DNA of 64,000 nt from Sphaerisporangium aureirubrum (GCF_042658925.1 NZ_JBHSRF010000003.1:1-64000); one strand, 5' to 3'; shown: positions 8,250 through 17,093, counted from the first letter of the stretch. Program-made: numbers and translations. The notes: generated by a model not told the origin, from the letters alone.

Positions 8250-11125
8250 CCGCACGACTCGACGCTTCGACGATGGCGTCCCTGGTCGCGCCGAGCGGCT
8301 GGACCGAGGATAACCAGGCGATCTTCACGGCGCGCTACTACACCACGCTGATGGGGGTGCGGCGGCTGCGGGAGCTGCTGATGGAGTGCTGCCCCGGCCT
8401 CGTGGAGCAGTCCGGGTTCGAGGAGGCCTTCACGGCGCTGTCGTCGGCGCCGCCGGGGGCGCAGCGGCAGGTGCTCGGGCATCCGAGCGGGGGGTTCTGG
8501 AACGACGTGGGGTGGAACCTGGTGCGGCGGCGGGCGCACGAGCGGTTTCCGCGGATGCATCTGGTGCCGCACCTGCGGGAGTTCGGGCGGTTCGCTCTGG
8601 CGGCGCTGCTGCTGGGCGGCCGGGGGCGGTTGTCGGCGGAGGTCCGGACGGACTCGGGCGGGCGGATCGCGCTGCCCGGCACCGGGGTGTGCCTGCGGCC
8701 GGACGGCGCGGGGCCGTACACGCGGGTCCGGGTGACGGTCTCGGACGGTGAGGTGTGCACGACGGACGGCCTCGGGGAGCCGGGGCGTGACCTGGTGCCG
8801 CGACTGGGCGCGGGGCCGGAGCTGAACTGGCTGGACAGGGATCTGCGGCTCGGGGGGCGGACGCCGTATCTCTTCGCCGACCTGGCGCCGGGGGAGGCGC
8901 GGCACTGGGCGCGCACGCTGGACGGGTACTTCGCCATCGTCGCGGAGGTCTGCCCGCCGCTGGCCGCCGAGCTGGCCGGGGGGTTGCGCGCTCTGGTGCC
9001 CATCCGGTCCCACGACACCTCGGTGCACGTGAGCGGGAGCTTCCGTGAGGCGCCCGGGCTGGTGGCGTTGTCCCTCGGTACACCGCTGGCCACCATGGAG
9101 GCGCTGGTCCACGAGTACGGCCACCAGAAGCTGTACGCGGTGCTGACTCTGGACCCGCTGATCGTGGGCGATCCCGGCGAGGCCGTGCACTACTCGCCGT
9201 GGCGGGACGACCCCCGGCCCCTCAGCGGTCTGCTCCAGGCGACGTTCACCTTCGTCTCGGTCCTCCACTTCTACCGCGCCGTCCTCGCCGCTCCCTCCAC
9301 CGGCCTCGACCCCGCCAAGGTGATCGCCCGCGCCTACCAGCTCGCCGGCCAGGTGGCCGACGGCCTCGCGGAACTCCACACCCACGCCACCTTCTCCCCC
9401 CTGGGCCGCGCCCTCACCGACACCATGACCACCCACCTCGCCGACCACACCGCGAGCTTCCCCCTCCCCCCTGCGGCCGAACGCGACCGCGTCGACACCC
9501 GGCGTACGGCCCACCGCACCCGCTGGTCCGAACGCCACACGCCCTACAAGGCGACACGGATCGACTTGCCCGTGCGGGGGAGCACTCCGGACGGCCCGGA
9601 CGCATCGGCTGCCGCCTCCGGGACGGTCGCTACGGCCGGGGGTGTGGTGGCGGGGGCGGGTGGGGGGGCTTTGGGGGGGAGGGATGTTGAGACGTTGCGG
9701 GTGCTGGGGTTGCCGTCCGGGTGGACGGCGGGGGCGATTCTGGGGCGGTGGTATCCGGGGGACTCGCTGCTGGAGCGGGTTCGGGAGTTGCGGGGGGACG
9801 TCGTCCTGCCGGAGCGGGAGGTGGGGGAGTCGCTGGTCGGGGACCTGGCGGCGGCGCATCTGGCTTACGTGCGGGGGGAGTATCAGAGGGCGGCGGAGAG
9901 GTACGCGGCGTGTGTGGGGCATGATCCGGGGAGTCCGTACTTCTGGCAGTGCTATGCCTTTACGTTGCGGCATCTCGGGCGGCATGACGAGGCGCTTTAT
10001 CTGCTGACTCACACGGCCGAGCTGATGGCGGGCGGGCGGGTGCCGGATCCGGGGAGTGACGCGCGGCGGACGCCCGAGGCGATGGCGTGGGGGCTGGATC
10101 TGCCGGCGGCGCGGCCGCGGGTGAGGGCGGCGGCGGTGGCGCCGTTCGAGGCGGGGGTGGCGGAGGCGCTGCGGGGGAGCCGGTACGGGGGGTTCGTGGA
10201 GGCGACGCTGGGGGGTGCGCAACTGCCCACGCTGATCGCGGTGGCGAACGGGCTCAAACCGGCGATGGACGCGTGGATCCCCCTGGAGGGGTGGCAGGCG
10301 TTCCTGCGGACCGTGCGGACGCTGGGGCTGCGGCACCATGTGGACGCCTGTTTCGACCGGTACTCGGCGCAGGTGGCGCAGGTGCCGCCGGACCAGCTCA
10401 CCACCACGCGGGCGGCGTTCAGCCCGTCACTGCGGCCGGGGACCGAGGCGCACGTGTTCCTGGCCAGGGACCGGGACGCGCTGGACCGGGTGGTGGGCGC
10501 GGGCTGGTACCCCCTGATCGTGGACGGGAAGGTCGTCAACAAGCACCGCGCCGACCACGACAAGTTCGGGGACGCGCTCGGCTACCCGCCGTGCTGCCAG
10601 GAGTTCTTCCGGCACCGCAACAACTGGAACGACGACAACACCTACTACGCCGCGCTGCTCGCCACCGAAGGCGAGCCGTCCGCGCTGTGCAACCCCTTTC
10701 CGAGGCACACGATCTACGGCCTGGTCCCGTACATGCCCTGCTCGTACTCCTGCCCGGTCACCATGAAGTTCGCCGGCCGCCTGCACGACGTGATCGCCGC
10801 CGAGCTGCCCGGATACCTCACGGCCATGGAACGGGCCCTGAGCAAGCCCCTCCTGTGCGTCTCGGAACTGAAGATGTACTGGTTCACCGGCGAGTCCGTG
10901 CACCGCTCCGGCGACACCACCGAGATCCGCTACACCGCCGTCGAGTCCCTCTACCCCATCGAGTCCACCGACCCCGTCCACACCCTCCTGTCCCGCGGCG
11001 ACCGCTGCACCCTGGACGGCGACATCCTGCACGTCCACGAGGGCCCCACCCTCATCGGCACCCACCGCACCCGCGGCGACCGCCACGGCCCCGAATGCCC
11101 CTTCGTCCTGACCTTCGGCCCGTGA
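8246..11125 (+). CDS. HExxH peptide-hydroxylase-like domain fused to TPR and DUF483-like regions
   Basis: 959 residues from GTG 8246, which overlaps the maturase stop; GGGAGG lies ten bases upstream. Residues 1 to about 450 match the HEXXH-motif proteins that accompany FxsB genes, with HEYGH at 289-293. Relatives are alpha-ketoglutarate-dependent peptide beta-hydroxylases rather than proteases. A Gly/Ala-rich linker (about 455-485) leads to a helical TPR-like stretch (GEYQRAAERYAACVGHDPGS, about 550-600). The last 350 residues contain GYPPCCQEFFRHR (from 779), resembling the Cys-Cys motif of DUF483 proteins. The usual HEXXH partner is only about 450-500 residues, so this is a fusion. It probably acts on the precursor after or with the maturase. 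The role of the C-terminal half is unknown. Confidence 0.75.
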   Translation: MTARLDASTMASLVAPSGWTEDNQAIFTARYYTTLMGVRRLRELLMECCPGLVEQSGFEEAFTALSSAPPGAQRQVLGHPSGGFWNDVGWNLVRRRAHERFPRMHLVPHLREFGRFALAALLLGGRGRLSAEVRTDSGGRIALPGTGVCLRPDGAGPYTRVRVTVSDGEVCTTDGLGEPGRDLVPRLGAGPELNWLDRDLRLGGRTPYLFADLAPGEARHWARTLDGYFAIVAEVCPPLAAELAGGLRALVPIRSHDTSVHVSGSFREAPGLVALSLGTPLATMEALVHEYGHQKLYAVLTLDPLIVGDPGEAVHYSPWRDDPRPLSGLLQATFTFVSVLHFYRAVLAAPSTGLDPAKVIARAYQLAGQVADGLAELHTHATFSPLGRALTDTMTTHLADHTASFPLPPAAERDRVDTRRTAHRTRWSERHTPYKATRIDLPVRGSTPDGPDASAAASGTVATAGGVVAGAGGGALGGRDVETLRVLGLPSGWTAGAILGRWYPGDSLLERVRELRGDVVLPEREVGESLVGDLAAAHLAYVRGEYQRAAERYAACVGHDPGSPYFWQCYAFTLRHLGRHDEALYLLTHTAELMAGGRVPDPGSDARRTPEAMAWGLDLPAARPRVRAAAVAPFEAGVAEALRGSRYGGFVEATLGGAQLPTLIAVANGLKPAMDAWIPLEGWQAFLRTVRTLGLRHHVDACFDRYSAQVAQVPPDQLTTTRAAFSPSLRPGTEAHVFLARDRDALDRVVGAGWYPLIVDGKVVNKHRADHDKFGDALGYPPCCQEFFRHRNNWNDDNTYYAALLATEGEPSALCNPFPRHTIYGLVPYMPCSYSCPVTMKFAGRLHDVIAAELPGYLTAMERALSKPLLCVSELKMYWFTGESVHRSGDTTEIRYTAVESLYPIESTDPVHTLLSRGDRCTLDGDILHVHEGPTLIGTHRTRGDRHGPECPFVLTFGP

Positions 11126-11134
11126 CGCGAAGAG

Positions 11135-13402
11135 CTAGGTCATCGCCCGCAGGGACCGCAGCACGCTGAGAGTGCTCGGATGGTCGTCCCCGAGCCTGCG
11201 GGCCCGTGTCTCGAACACCGCCCGGCACTCGGCGACGGCCTCGGCACGCCGGCCGAGGTCGCGCAGCACCAGTGCGCGGGCATGCCGCCAGTCCAGCGTG
11301 GACGGATGCTCGGCGCCCAGCACCTCGGCACCGGTCGCCACGATCGTGTCGTACTCGCGGCTCGCCCGAGGGAGGTCCTCGCGGCGGTGCAGGAGCTTGG
11401 CGTGCTCGTGGCGGCTGGACAGCGTCCACGGGTGGTCGTCGCCGAGCACCGCACGCCGTTCCTCCAGCACGGTGCGGCAGACCTCCTGGGCCCGCTCCAG
11501 CTCGCCCCGGTCGGTCAGGACGTGGCCGAGGCTCTGGCGTGTGTGGGAGATGCTCAGGTCGCCGGTGGGCAACAGACGCACCTGCGCGTCGAGCACGGCG
11601 TTCAGCTCACGTTCGGCGGCTTCGAAATCACCCCGCTGGCGGGAGATGTTGGCCAGGCTGTGCCGCACGTCGAGCGTGGTCCGCTCGTCCTCGCCGATGG
11701 TGCGCCGCGCGGTCGCCAGCAGGTCGAGCAACTCCGCCCGCGCCTCCATCGGCCGGCCGCCGCGGAGCAGGGCCATGCCGAGGCCGTGCCGGGCCACCAG
11801 GAGGTCGGGCTGCCCCTCGATGGCACGGCCGTCGGCGAGTTCCGCCAGCGCGCGTCCCATCAGCTCGGCCGCCCGGAAGTCACCGCCGTGCAGCAGGCCC
11901 CAGACGGCGGTGTTGGTGATGCCGATCATCAGGTCGAACACGGTCCGGTCCTGAACGGTCTGCGGCAGCAGGGCCGAGATGTGCGGTGTAACGGACCGCC
12001 AGTACGGCCAGTCGGCGGGGGCGGACGGATTGTGCGCCCGCGGGTCGTCCAGCAGGCGGACGGCGAGGCGCAACGAGACGCCCTCCGGCTGGTCGTGATG
12101 GCGTTGCGTGTCGGCGACCAGGGGATGCACCTCCAGGGCCTCGATCGGGGTGCCGTGGCAGCGCACCAGGCCGAGTGAGTGGAGGGCCCGCAGCCCGTCG
12201 GTGAGCCGGCCCGCAGGGTCGGGGCCGGCGGGAAGCAGGCCTTCGGCCTCCAGGATCTCGGGGAGGAGGAGCGAGAACGGGATGGGGATGGTGGGGGCGT
12301 ACCGGGAGAGAAGCCGTAACAGCTTCCTGCTCCAGCGCAGGCCCCGCAGTTCGAGGGAGTCCAGGGAGATCTCCCAGGTGGTGGTGATGGCCTGGCGCGG
12401 GTCGTCAGGGCTCGCCTCGGCCGGAGCCTTCATCAGCTCGCCGAACCGGCGGTCGAAGACCGACAGGTAGTCGCCGAATGTGGCGACGTCGGTGAACCGG
12501 TCGGCGAGATAGGCCCCCGCCAGGTGCAGCGCCAGCGGCAGGTCGCCGAGCCGGGCGGCCAGCCGCCCGGCGTCCGCTCCGCCCGTGGCCACACCGGAGA
12601 TGTCGTGCAGGACCCGGACGGCCGCCTCACGCTCCAGGATGTCCAGGTGGTGCTGCGCCGCCGCGGTGCCCCAGACGGCGCGGTCGGTCCGCCGGGAAGT
12701 GATGAGCACCAGGCCCGACTCGCTCGGCCGCACCCACCCGCGGGCGTCGGCGACTGGCCGGCCCTCTCTGCCGAGCGCGTCGGGTTCGTCGAGGTTGTCG
12801 AACACCAGCATCCAGCCGCGCCGGCTCTCCAGCAGCCGCCAGACGAGGTCGGGGCCGCTCCGCTCGCCGGTGTGGATCTGCTCGATCTCCGCGCGGCTCG
12901 CGCCGAGGTGCTGGGCCAGGTCCAGCATCGCCCGGCCCGCCTCGCCGGGGTCGGACGCCGCCACCCACCACACCGGCTGTCCCCGGCCGCGTGCCCGTCG
13001 CGCGACCTCGATCGCGATGGCGGTCTTGCCGACCCCGCCCAGTCCGGTCAGCACGTGGAACCGGCCGTCCGGGGCCTTGGCGTGTCCGTCGACGGCTTTG
13101 ATGATCTGGTCGCGTCCACGCACCGTGTGCTGGCCCGCGGGGACGGGCAGCACGCCACCGGCTTCCCTGGCCGCGTCCCCGGCGGCGGACCGGCTGCTGT
13201 GGAGACGTAGCGCGTACTCGGTCAGCACGGTCGCGGCGAGCGCGGTGGTGGCCCCGACGCCCGCGCCGCCGGGCCCGCCGAGAACGGCCCCCGCGGCGGC
13301 GCCCGCCACGGCCAATCCCAGCGTCGCCCCGGAAAGAATGACAAGCCGGACTTTGTGCTGCCTGCCGAAGGGAGACGTCTTTCCGGCCGTCCGCGCTGAC
13401 AC
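11135..13402 (-). CDS. fxsT: NB-ARC/TPR STAND protein of the FxSxx-COOH system (FxsT-like)
   Basis: 755 residues, convergent with the hydroxylase fusion and separated from it by 9 bases. An N-terminal hydrophobic segment (about 18-65) suggests membrane anchoring by one or two helices. The STAND NTPase follows: Walker A GLGGVGKT (120-127), Walker B LVFDN near 200, and GLPL-like DLPLALHLAG near 320. The C-terminal 300 residues are tetratricopeptide repeats of the TPR_12 type, with recurring LGDDHPxTL segments. Such proteins are regularly found with FxsA/FxsB and are thought to sense or signal, though their role is not established. Start GTG 13402 lacks a clear ribosome-binding site. Confidence 0.8.
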   Translation of the reverse strand: MSARTAGKTSPFGRQHKVRLVILSGATLGLAVAGAAAGAVLGGPGGAGVGATTALAATVLTEYALRLHSSRSAAGDAAREAGGVLPVPAGQHTVRGRDQIIKAVDGHAKAPDGRFHVLTGLGGVGKTAIAIEVARRARGRGQPVWWVAASDPGEAGRAMLDLAQHLGASRAEIEQIHTGERSGPDLVWRLLESRRGWMLVFDNLDEPDALGREGRPVADARGWVRPSESGLVLITSRRTDRAVWGTAAAQHHLDILEREAAVRVLHDISGVATGGADAGRLAARLGDLPLALHLAGAYLADRFTDVATFGDYLSVFDRRFGELMKAPAEASPDDPRQAITTTWEISLDSLELRGLRWSRKLLRLLSRYAPTIPIPFSLLLPEILEAEGLLPAGPDPAGRLTDGLRALHSLGLVRCHGTPIEALEVHPLVADTQRHHDQPEGVSLRLAVRLLDDPRAHNPSAPADWPYWRSVTPHISALLPQTVQDRTVFDLMIGITNTAVWGLLHGGDFRAAELMGRALAELADGRAIEGQPDLLVARHGLGMALLRGGRPMEARAELLDLLATARRTIGEDERTTLDVRHSLANISRQRGDFEAAERELNAVLDAQVRLLPTGDLSISHTRQSLGHVLTDRGELERAQEVCRTVLEERRAVLGDDHPWTLSSRHEHAKLLHRREDLPRASREYDTIVATGAEVLGAEHPSTLDWRHARALVLRDLGRRAEAVAECRAVFETRARRLGDDHPSTLSVLRSLRAMT

Positions 13403-13663
13403 GAGACCATCATGACGTCCGGTACTGAGGGCAGGGAAGGCCGGTTCTTAAGGACTTTTCAGAGAGAAATGCGCATATGTCTATTTCGGGGCCGGGTGTG
13501 AGGCTGCCCGGTGGCGGGCTCCGGGCTTAGGTGCCTTTCGGGCCGGTCGTGGCGATGGTGATTACCGGAAATCGCGGCATGTCGCGCGGGAGCTCTATCC
13601 CGAGTTCTTCGACCGGGTTTTTCGTCTCCTCACGAAGAAGGGCACACCGCCGGACAGGTAGGG
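13403..13663. other. Gap between FxsT-like and thiolase genes, holding one doubtful short minus-strand ORF
   Basis: On the minus strand a frame ending at 13527 encodes a short tail (ELGIELPRDMPRFPVITI, then ATTGPKGT) in AT-richer codons than its neighbours. GAGGAG lies upstream, but no ATG, GTG or TTG follows it at a usable distance in that frame; the only ATG would give 17 residues. It is co-directional with and upstream of the FxsT-like gene, so a small peptide cannot be excluded. I do not call a gene. Confidence 0.25.
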
Positions 13664-14836
13664 TCAGCCGAGGCGTTCCAGTACGGTCGCGTTGGCGAGG
13701 CCGCCGGCCTCGCACATGGTCTGGAGGGCGTAGCGGGCGCCTCGGCGGTGCATGGCGTGGACGAGGGTGGTCATGATGCGGGCGCCGCTGGCGCCCAGGG
13801 GGTGGCCGAGGGCGATGGCGCCGCCGTCGGGGTTGACCTTGGACGGGTCGGCGCCGGTCTCCTGGAGCCAGGCCAGGACGACGGAGGCGAAGGCCTCGTT
13901 GACCTCGAACAGGTCGATGTCGTCCAGGCGCAGGCCGGCGCGGCGCAGCACCTTCTCGGTGGCGGGGATGACGCCGGTCAGCATGAGCAGAGGGTCCGAG
14001 CCGGTCACGGCGAAGGAGTGGAGGCGGGCCAGGGGGCGCAGGCCGAGACGGGCGGCGTTCTCGCCGGTGGTGACGAGCAGCGCCGCCGCGCCGTCGTTGA
14101 TCGGGCTGCTGTTGCCCGCGGTGACCGACCACTCGATCTGCGGGAAGCGGGCGGCGTAGCCGGGGTCGGCGAACGCGGGCCGCAGGCCGGCCAGGATCTC
14201 GGCCGTGGTGCCCGGCCGCACCGACTCGTCGCGGTCGGTCCCGGCGATGGGGACGATCTCTTCGGCGAACGCCCCGGCGGCGTGCGCGGCGGCCGCCCGG
14301 TGGTGGGAGGCGGCGGAGAACACGTCCATCTGCTCGCGGCCGAGGGACCACTTGGCGGCGATCAGCTCGGCGCTGATGCCCTGCGGCACCAGTCCTTCGG
14401 GGAAGCGCGCGGCCACACCCGGCCCGAACGGGTCGGCGCCCGGCGGGACGTTGGACCACATGGGCACACGGCTCATCGACTCGACGCCGCAGGCCACCGC
14501 CATGTCGTACGCGCCGGAGATCACGCCCTGGGCGGCGAAGTGCACGGCCTGCTGCGACGAGCCGCACTGCCGGTCGACGGTGACGGCGGGCACCGAGTCG
14601 GGGAGCCCGGCCGACAGCCAGGCGTACCGGGTGGTGTTCATGGCCTGCTCGCCCACCTGGTCGACGCAGCCGCCGATCACGTCGTCCACCTGCGCCGGGT
14701 CCACGCCGCTGCGCTCGACGAGGGCGCGCAGGGTGTGCGCGAGCAGCTCCACGGGATGCACGCCCGCGAGCGCTCCGCCCGGCTTTCCCCTGCCGATGGG
14801 AGTCCGTACGGCCTGGACGATGACCGCGTCACGCAT
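13664..14836 (-). CDS. Acetyl-CoA C-acyltransferase (thiolase)
   Basis: 390 residues, the normal length of a thiolase. It would cleave 3-ketoacyl-CoA with CoA in beta-oxidation of fatty acids or sterol side chains, or run in reverse. The nucleophile is Cys91 in DRQCGSS, the catalytic His is His345 in GHPLGASG, and the second Cys is Cys375 in CEAGGLANA, so all active-site residues are kept. AGGAGG precedes the ATG at 14836. A TATAGT -10 on the minus strand (14868-14863) overlaps an inverted repeat that the divergent HxlR regulator probably binds. Confidence 0.9.
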   Translation of the reverse strand: MRDAVIVQAVRTPIGRGKPGGALAGVHPVELLAHTLRALVERSGVDPAQVDDVIGGCVDQVGEQAMNTTRYAWLSAGLPDSVPAVTVDRQCGSSQQAVHFAAQGVISGAYDMAVACGVESMSRVPMWSNVPPGADPFGPGVAARFPEGLVPQGISAELIAAKWSLGREQMDVFSAASHHRAAAAHAAGAFAEEIVPIAGTDRDESVRPGTTAEILAGLRPAFADPGYAARFPQIEWSVTAGNSSPINDGAAALLVTTGENAARLGLRPLARLHSFAVTGSDPLLMLTGVIPATEKVLRRAGLRLDDIDLFEVNEAFASVVLAWLQETGADPSKVNPDGGAIALGHPLGASGARIMTTLVHAMHRRGARYALQTMCEAGGLANATVLERLG

Positions 14837-14862
14837 GCGAGCCTCCTGGCTAGATCCTCTCC

Positions 14863-14893
14863 ACTATAACCAGCTAGGTTGGTTTTTCAAACC
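14863..14893. promoter_or_regulatory. Operator region between thiolase and HxlR genes
   Basis: AACC-AGCTA-GGTT (14868-14880) and GGTTT-TTC-AAACC (14881-14893) are two adjoining perfect inverted repeats. They lie next to the thiolase -10 (TATAGT, 14868-14863, minus strand). A leaderless -10 for the regulator, TAGGGT at 14904-14909, is six bases before its ATG. A dimeric regulator binding here would control both genes. Confidence 0.5.
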
Positions 14894-14915
14894 CTCTATG
14901 GACTAGGGTGGTGCC

Positions 14916-15365
14916 ATGACGGTGGCGCGCCCCTGCTCGATCGCCGACGCCCTGGCCGTGATCGGTGAGAAGTACTCCCTGCTCGTCCTGCGCGAGATCT
15001 TCTTCGGTGTGCGCCGGTTCGACGCCATCACCCGCAACACCGGGGCGCCGCGCGACATCATGGCCTCCCGGCTGCGCCGCCTCGTCGAGGCCGGCGTGCT
15101 GGAGAAGGTCCTCTACCACGAGCGCCCGGCCCGGTACGAGTACCACCTCACCGGCATGGGCCGGGAACTGGAGCCGATCCTCCATCTGCTGCGCCAGTGG
15201 GGTGACCGCCATCTGGCCTCCGGGCCGCCCGTGGTCGTCGAGCACGCCTGCGGCGCGGACCTCGACGTCGCCGTGGTGTGCCGGGCGTGCGGCGGGCCCG
15301 CCACGGGATCCGGTAAGGCGCGCTTTCTGACACCGGGCTGGACCGCCGCCGGACCCGTCGACTGA
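14916..15365 (+). CDS. HxlR-family transcriptional regulator
   Basis: 149 residues. The winged helix-turn-helix matches HxlR proteins: CSIADALAVIGEKYSLLVLREIF at the start, with Cys7 at the conserved redox or dimer position. It continues RFDAITRNTGAPRDIMASRLRRL and ends with the wing around YEYHLTGMGRELEPIL. The C-terminal 50 residues hold two further cysteine pairs (HACGADL and CRACGG) that could bind metal. It is transcribed divergently from the thiolase gene and is its likely repressor or sensor. Start ATG 14916 fits a leaderless promoter. Confidence 0.88.
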   Translation: MTVARPCSIADALAVIGEKYSLLVLREIFFGVRRFDAITRNTGAPRDIMASRLRRLVEAGVLEKVLYHERPARYEYHLTGMGRELEPILHLLRQWGDRHLASGPPVVVEHACGADLDVAVVCRACGGPATGSGKARFLTPGWTAAGPVD

Positions 15366-15369
15366 GCCG

Positions 15370-15402
15370 TTGACATTTTCGGCCGACTACTGAAAGTTTC
15401 GC
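15370..15402 (+). promoter_or_regulatory. Promoter element with the extended CTGAAA-N-TTTC motif
   Basis: TTGACA (15370-15375) runs into TTTCGGCCGA (15377-15386), three bases, then CTGAAA-G-TTTC (15390-15400). The arms CTGAAA/TTTC form an imperfect palindrome. The same layout recurs at 23305-23330. Similar GAAA-N-TTTC sites precede polysaccharide-degradation genes in actinomycetes, which fits the secreted CBM2 enzyme downstream. Confidence 0.5.
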
Positions 15403-15575
15403 GTTCCCCTGGTTTCAGGATGATCGCCTCAGTAGTTACACCGCAGGTCAGGTGCCCGATGTCTCACAAGTAAGGATCGGCGGTCATTGCCGCGCCGAAC
15501 GTCGGATCTATACCGTGCGTTAATCCGGGCAACAGTAACTGGGCGGCGATCACCATATCGGCCGGGGAGTTCGTG

Positions 15576-17066
15576 ATGCGTAAACGCATGGCATTGATAC
15601 TCGCATTCTGGGCATCGGTCGTGACCGCGACGGTGGTGTTGGTCAACCCACCGTCCGCGGGCGCGCTGATCGGCGGCTTCGACTACGGCCGGGCCCAACA
15701 GGTGGCCTCGGGGCTCACCGTTCCGTGGGGAATGGCCTTCCTACCGGACGGCAGCGCGCTCGTCGCCGAGCGCAACAGCGGCCGGATCATGCAGGTGCGG
15801 GTCGGCTCCGCGGCGACGCAGGTGGCCACCATCTCAGGTGTCTCCGCGTCCGGGGAGAGCGGCCTTCTAGGGCTCGCGGTCTCGCCGACCTACGCCTCCG
15901 ACCAATGGGTGTACGCCTACTACACCACCGCCAGCGACAACCGCCTGATCCGGTTCCGGTTGAGCGCCGCCGGCTCGCCGCAGGTGCTGTTGTCCGGAGT
16001 GCCCAAGAACACGATCCACGACGGCGGACGTCTCGCGTTCGGCCCGGACGGCATGCTGTACCTCAGCACCGGTGACGCCGGGACCACCTCCAATGCGCAG
16101 AACACCAGCATCCTGGCCGGCAAGATCCTCCGCATGACCCCCACGGGTGGGGTGCCGCCGTCCGGCAACCCGTTCAGCAACTCGCTGGTCTACACCTACG
16201 GACACCGCAACCCGCAGGGGCTGGCCTGGGACGCGCAGGGTCGCATGTACGCTGCCGAGTTCGGCCAGAACACCTGGGACGAGGTCAACCAGATCGTCGC
16301 CGGCGGGAACTACGGCTGGCCCACCTGCGAGGGCCGCTGCAACAACTCCCAGTTCCGCGACCCCATCGTGACGTGGACGACCGCGGAGGCGTCGCCGAGC
16401 GGCCTGGCGTACGCCAACAACACGCTGTTCGCCGCCGCGCTGCGCGGCACCCGCCTGTGGACGATCCCGCTGAACGGCTCCGGCGGCGCGGGCACCCCGA
16501 TCCCCGAGCTCCAGGGCACCTACGGCCGTCTGCGCACCGTCATGCTCGGCCCGGACGGCTGGCTGTGGGTCACCACGAGCAACCGTGACGGCCGGGGCAG
16601 CCCCACGAGCGCCGACGACCGGATCCTGCGCATCCCGCCGACCGGCGTCAGCCCCACCATCACCCCGACGGTCACTCCCACGGTCACGCCGACGGTCACC
16701 CCCACGGTGACCCCGACCGTGACGCCGACGGTCACCCCGACCGTCACACCCACCACCGGCCGGGCCTGCACCGCGACCTACCGGGTCGCCAACCAGTGGA
16801 ACAACGGCTTCCAGGGCGAGCTGATCGTCCGTAACAGCGGGACGCTGGCCATCACCTCGTGGACGGTCACGTTCAGCTTCCCGAACGGCCAGACCATCAC
16901 CCAGCTGTGGAGCGGCACCTACACCCAGTCGGGTGCCTCGGTGACGATCCGGCCGGCAAGCTGGAACGCCAACCTGGCGCCGAACGCCTCCACCATGCTG
17001 GGCTTCAACGCGAACTGGTCCGGCAGCAACGGTGTACCGACCCCGGTGAACTGCACCGCCACGTAG
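15576..17066 (+). CDS. Secreted PQQ-type sugar dehydrogenase (GSDH fold) with CBM2
   Basis: 496 residues from ATG 15576, six bases after GGGGAG (15564-15569). A signal peptide covers about residues 1-30. The catalytic part (about 35-350) is a six-bladed propeller of the glucose/sorbosone dehydrogenase family: LTVPWGMAFLPDGSALVAER, GLLGLAVSP, YTYGHRNPQGLAW with its PQQ-site His, and AEFGQNTWDEVN. A linker of Pro-Thr-Val-Thr repeats joins a C-terminal CBM2 (about 395-496) with paired Cys and surface Trp residues, which binds cellulose or chitin. It probably oxidises cello-oligosaccharides at the fibre surface and may feed electrons to lytic monooxygenases. Confidence 0.88.
   Translation: MRKRMALILAFWASVVTATVVLVNPPSAGALIGGFDYGRAQQVASGLTVPWGMAFLPDGSALVAERNSGRIMQVRVGSAATQVATISGVSASGESGLLGLAVSPTYASDQWVYAYYTTASDNRLIRFRLSAAGSPQVLLSGVPKNTIHDGGRLAFGPDGMLYLSTGDAGTTSNAQNTSILAGKILRMTPTGGVPPSGNPFSNSLVYTYGHRNPQGLAWDAQGRMYAAEFGQNTWDEVNQIVAGGNYGWPTCEGRCNNSQFRDPIVTWTTAEASPSGLAYANNTLFAAALRGTRLWTIPLNGSGGAGTPIPELQGTYGRLRTVMLGPDGWLWVTTSNRDGRGSPTSADDRILRIPPTGVSPTITPTVTPTVTPTVTPTVTPTVTPTVTPTVTPTTGRACTATYRVANQWNNGFQGELIVRNSGTLAITSWTVTFSFPNGQTITQLWSGTYTQSGASVTIRPASWNANLAPNASTMLGFNANWSGSNGVPTPVNCTAT
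16655..16756 (+). repeat. Coding tandem repeat of the Pro-Thr-Val-Thr linker
   Basis: A 12-base unit (reading Pro-Thr-Val-Thr, with ACG/ACC/ACT and CCG/CCC variants) repeats about eight times between the dehydrogenase and CBM2 domains. It is a normal flexible linker, prone to slippage. Confidence 0.85.
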
Positions 17067-17093
17067 GCGCAGCGGGGGACACCTCTGCCACCC

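Noticed and set aside
13664..14567. 346-codon minus-strand frame overlapping the thiolase gene
   Set aside because: Shifted-frame shadow of the thiolase; only its last part beyond 13664 is discussed separately.
16655..16756. 12-base repeats as a CRISPR or satellite
   Set aside because: They encode a Pro-Thr linker in frame between two domains of a secreted enzyme.
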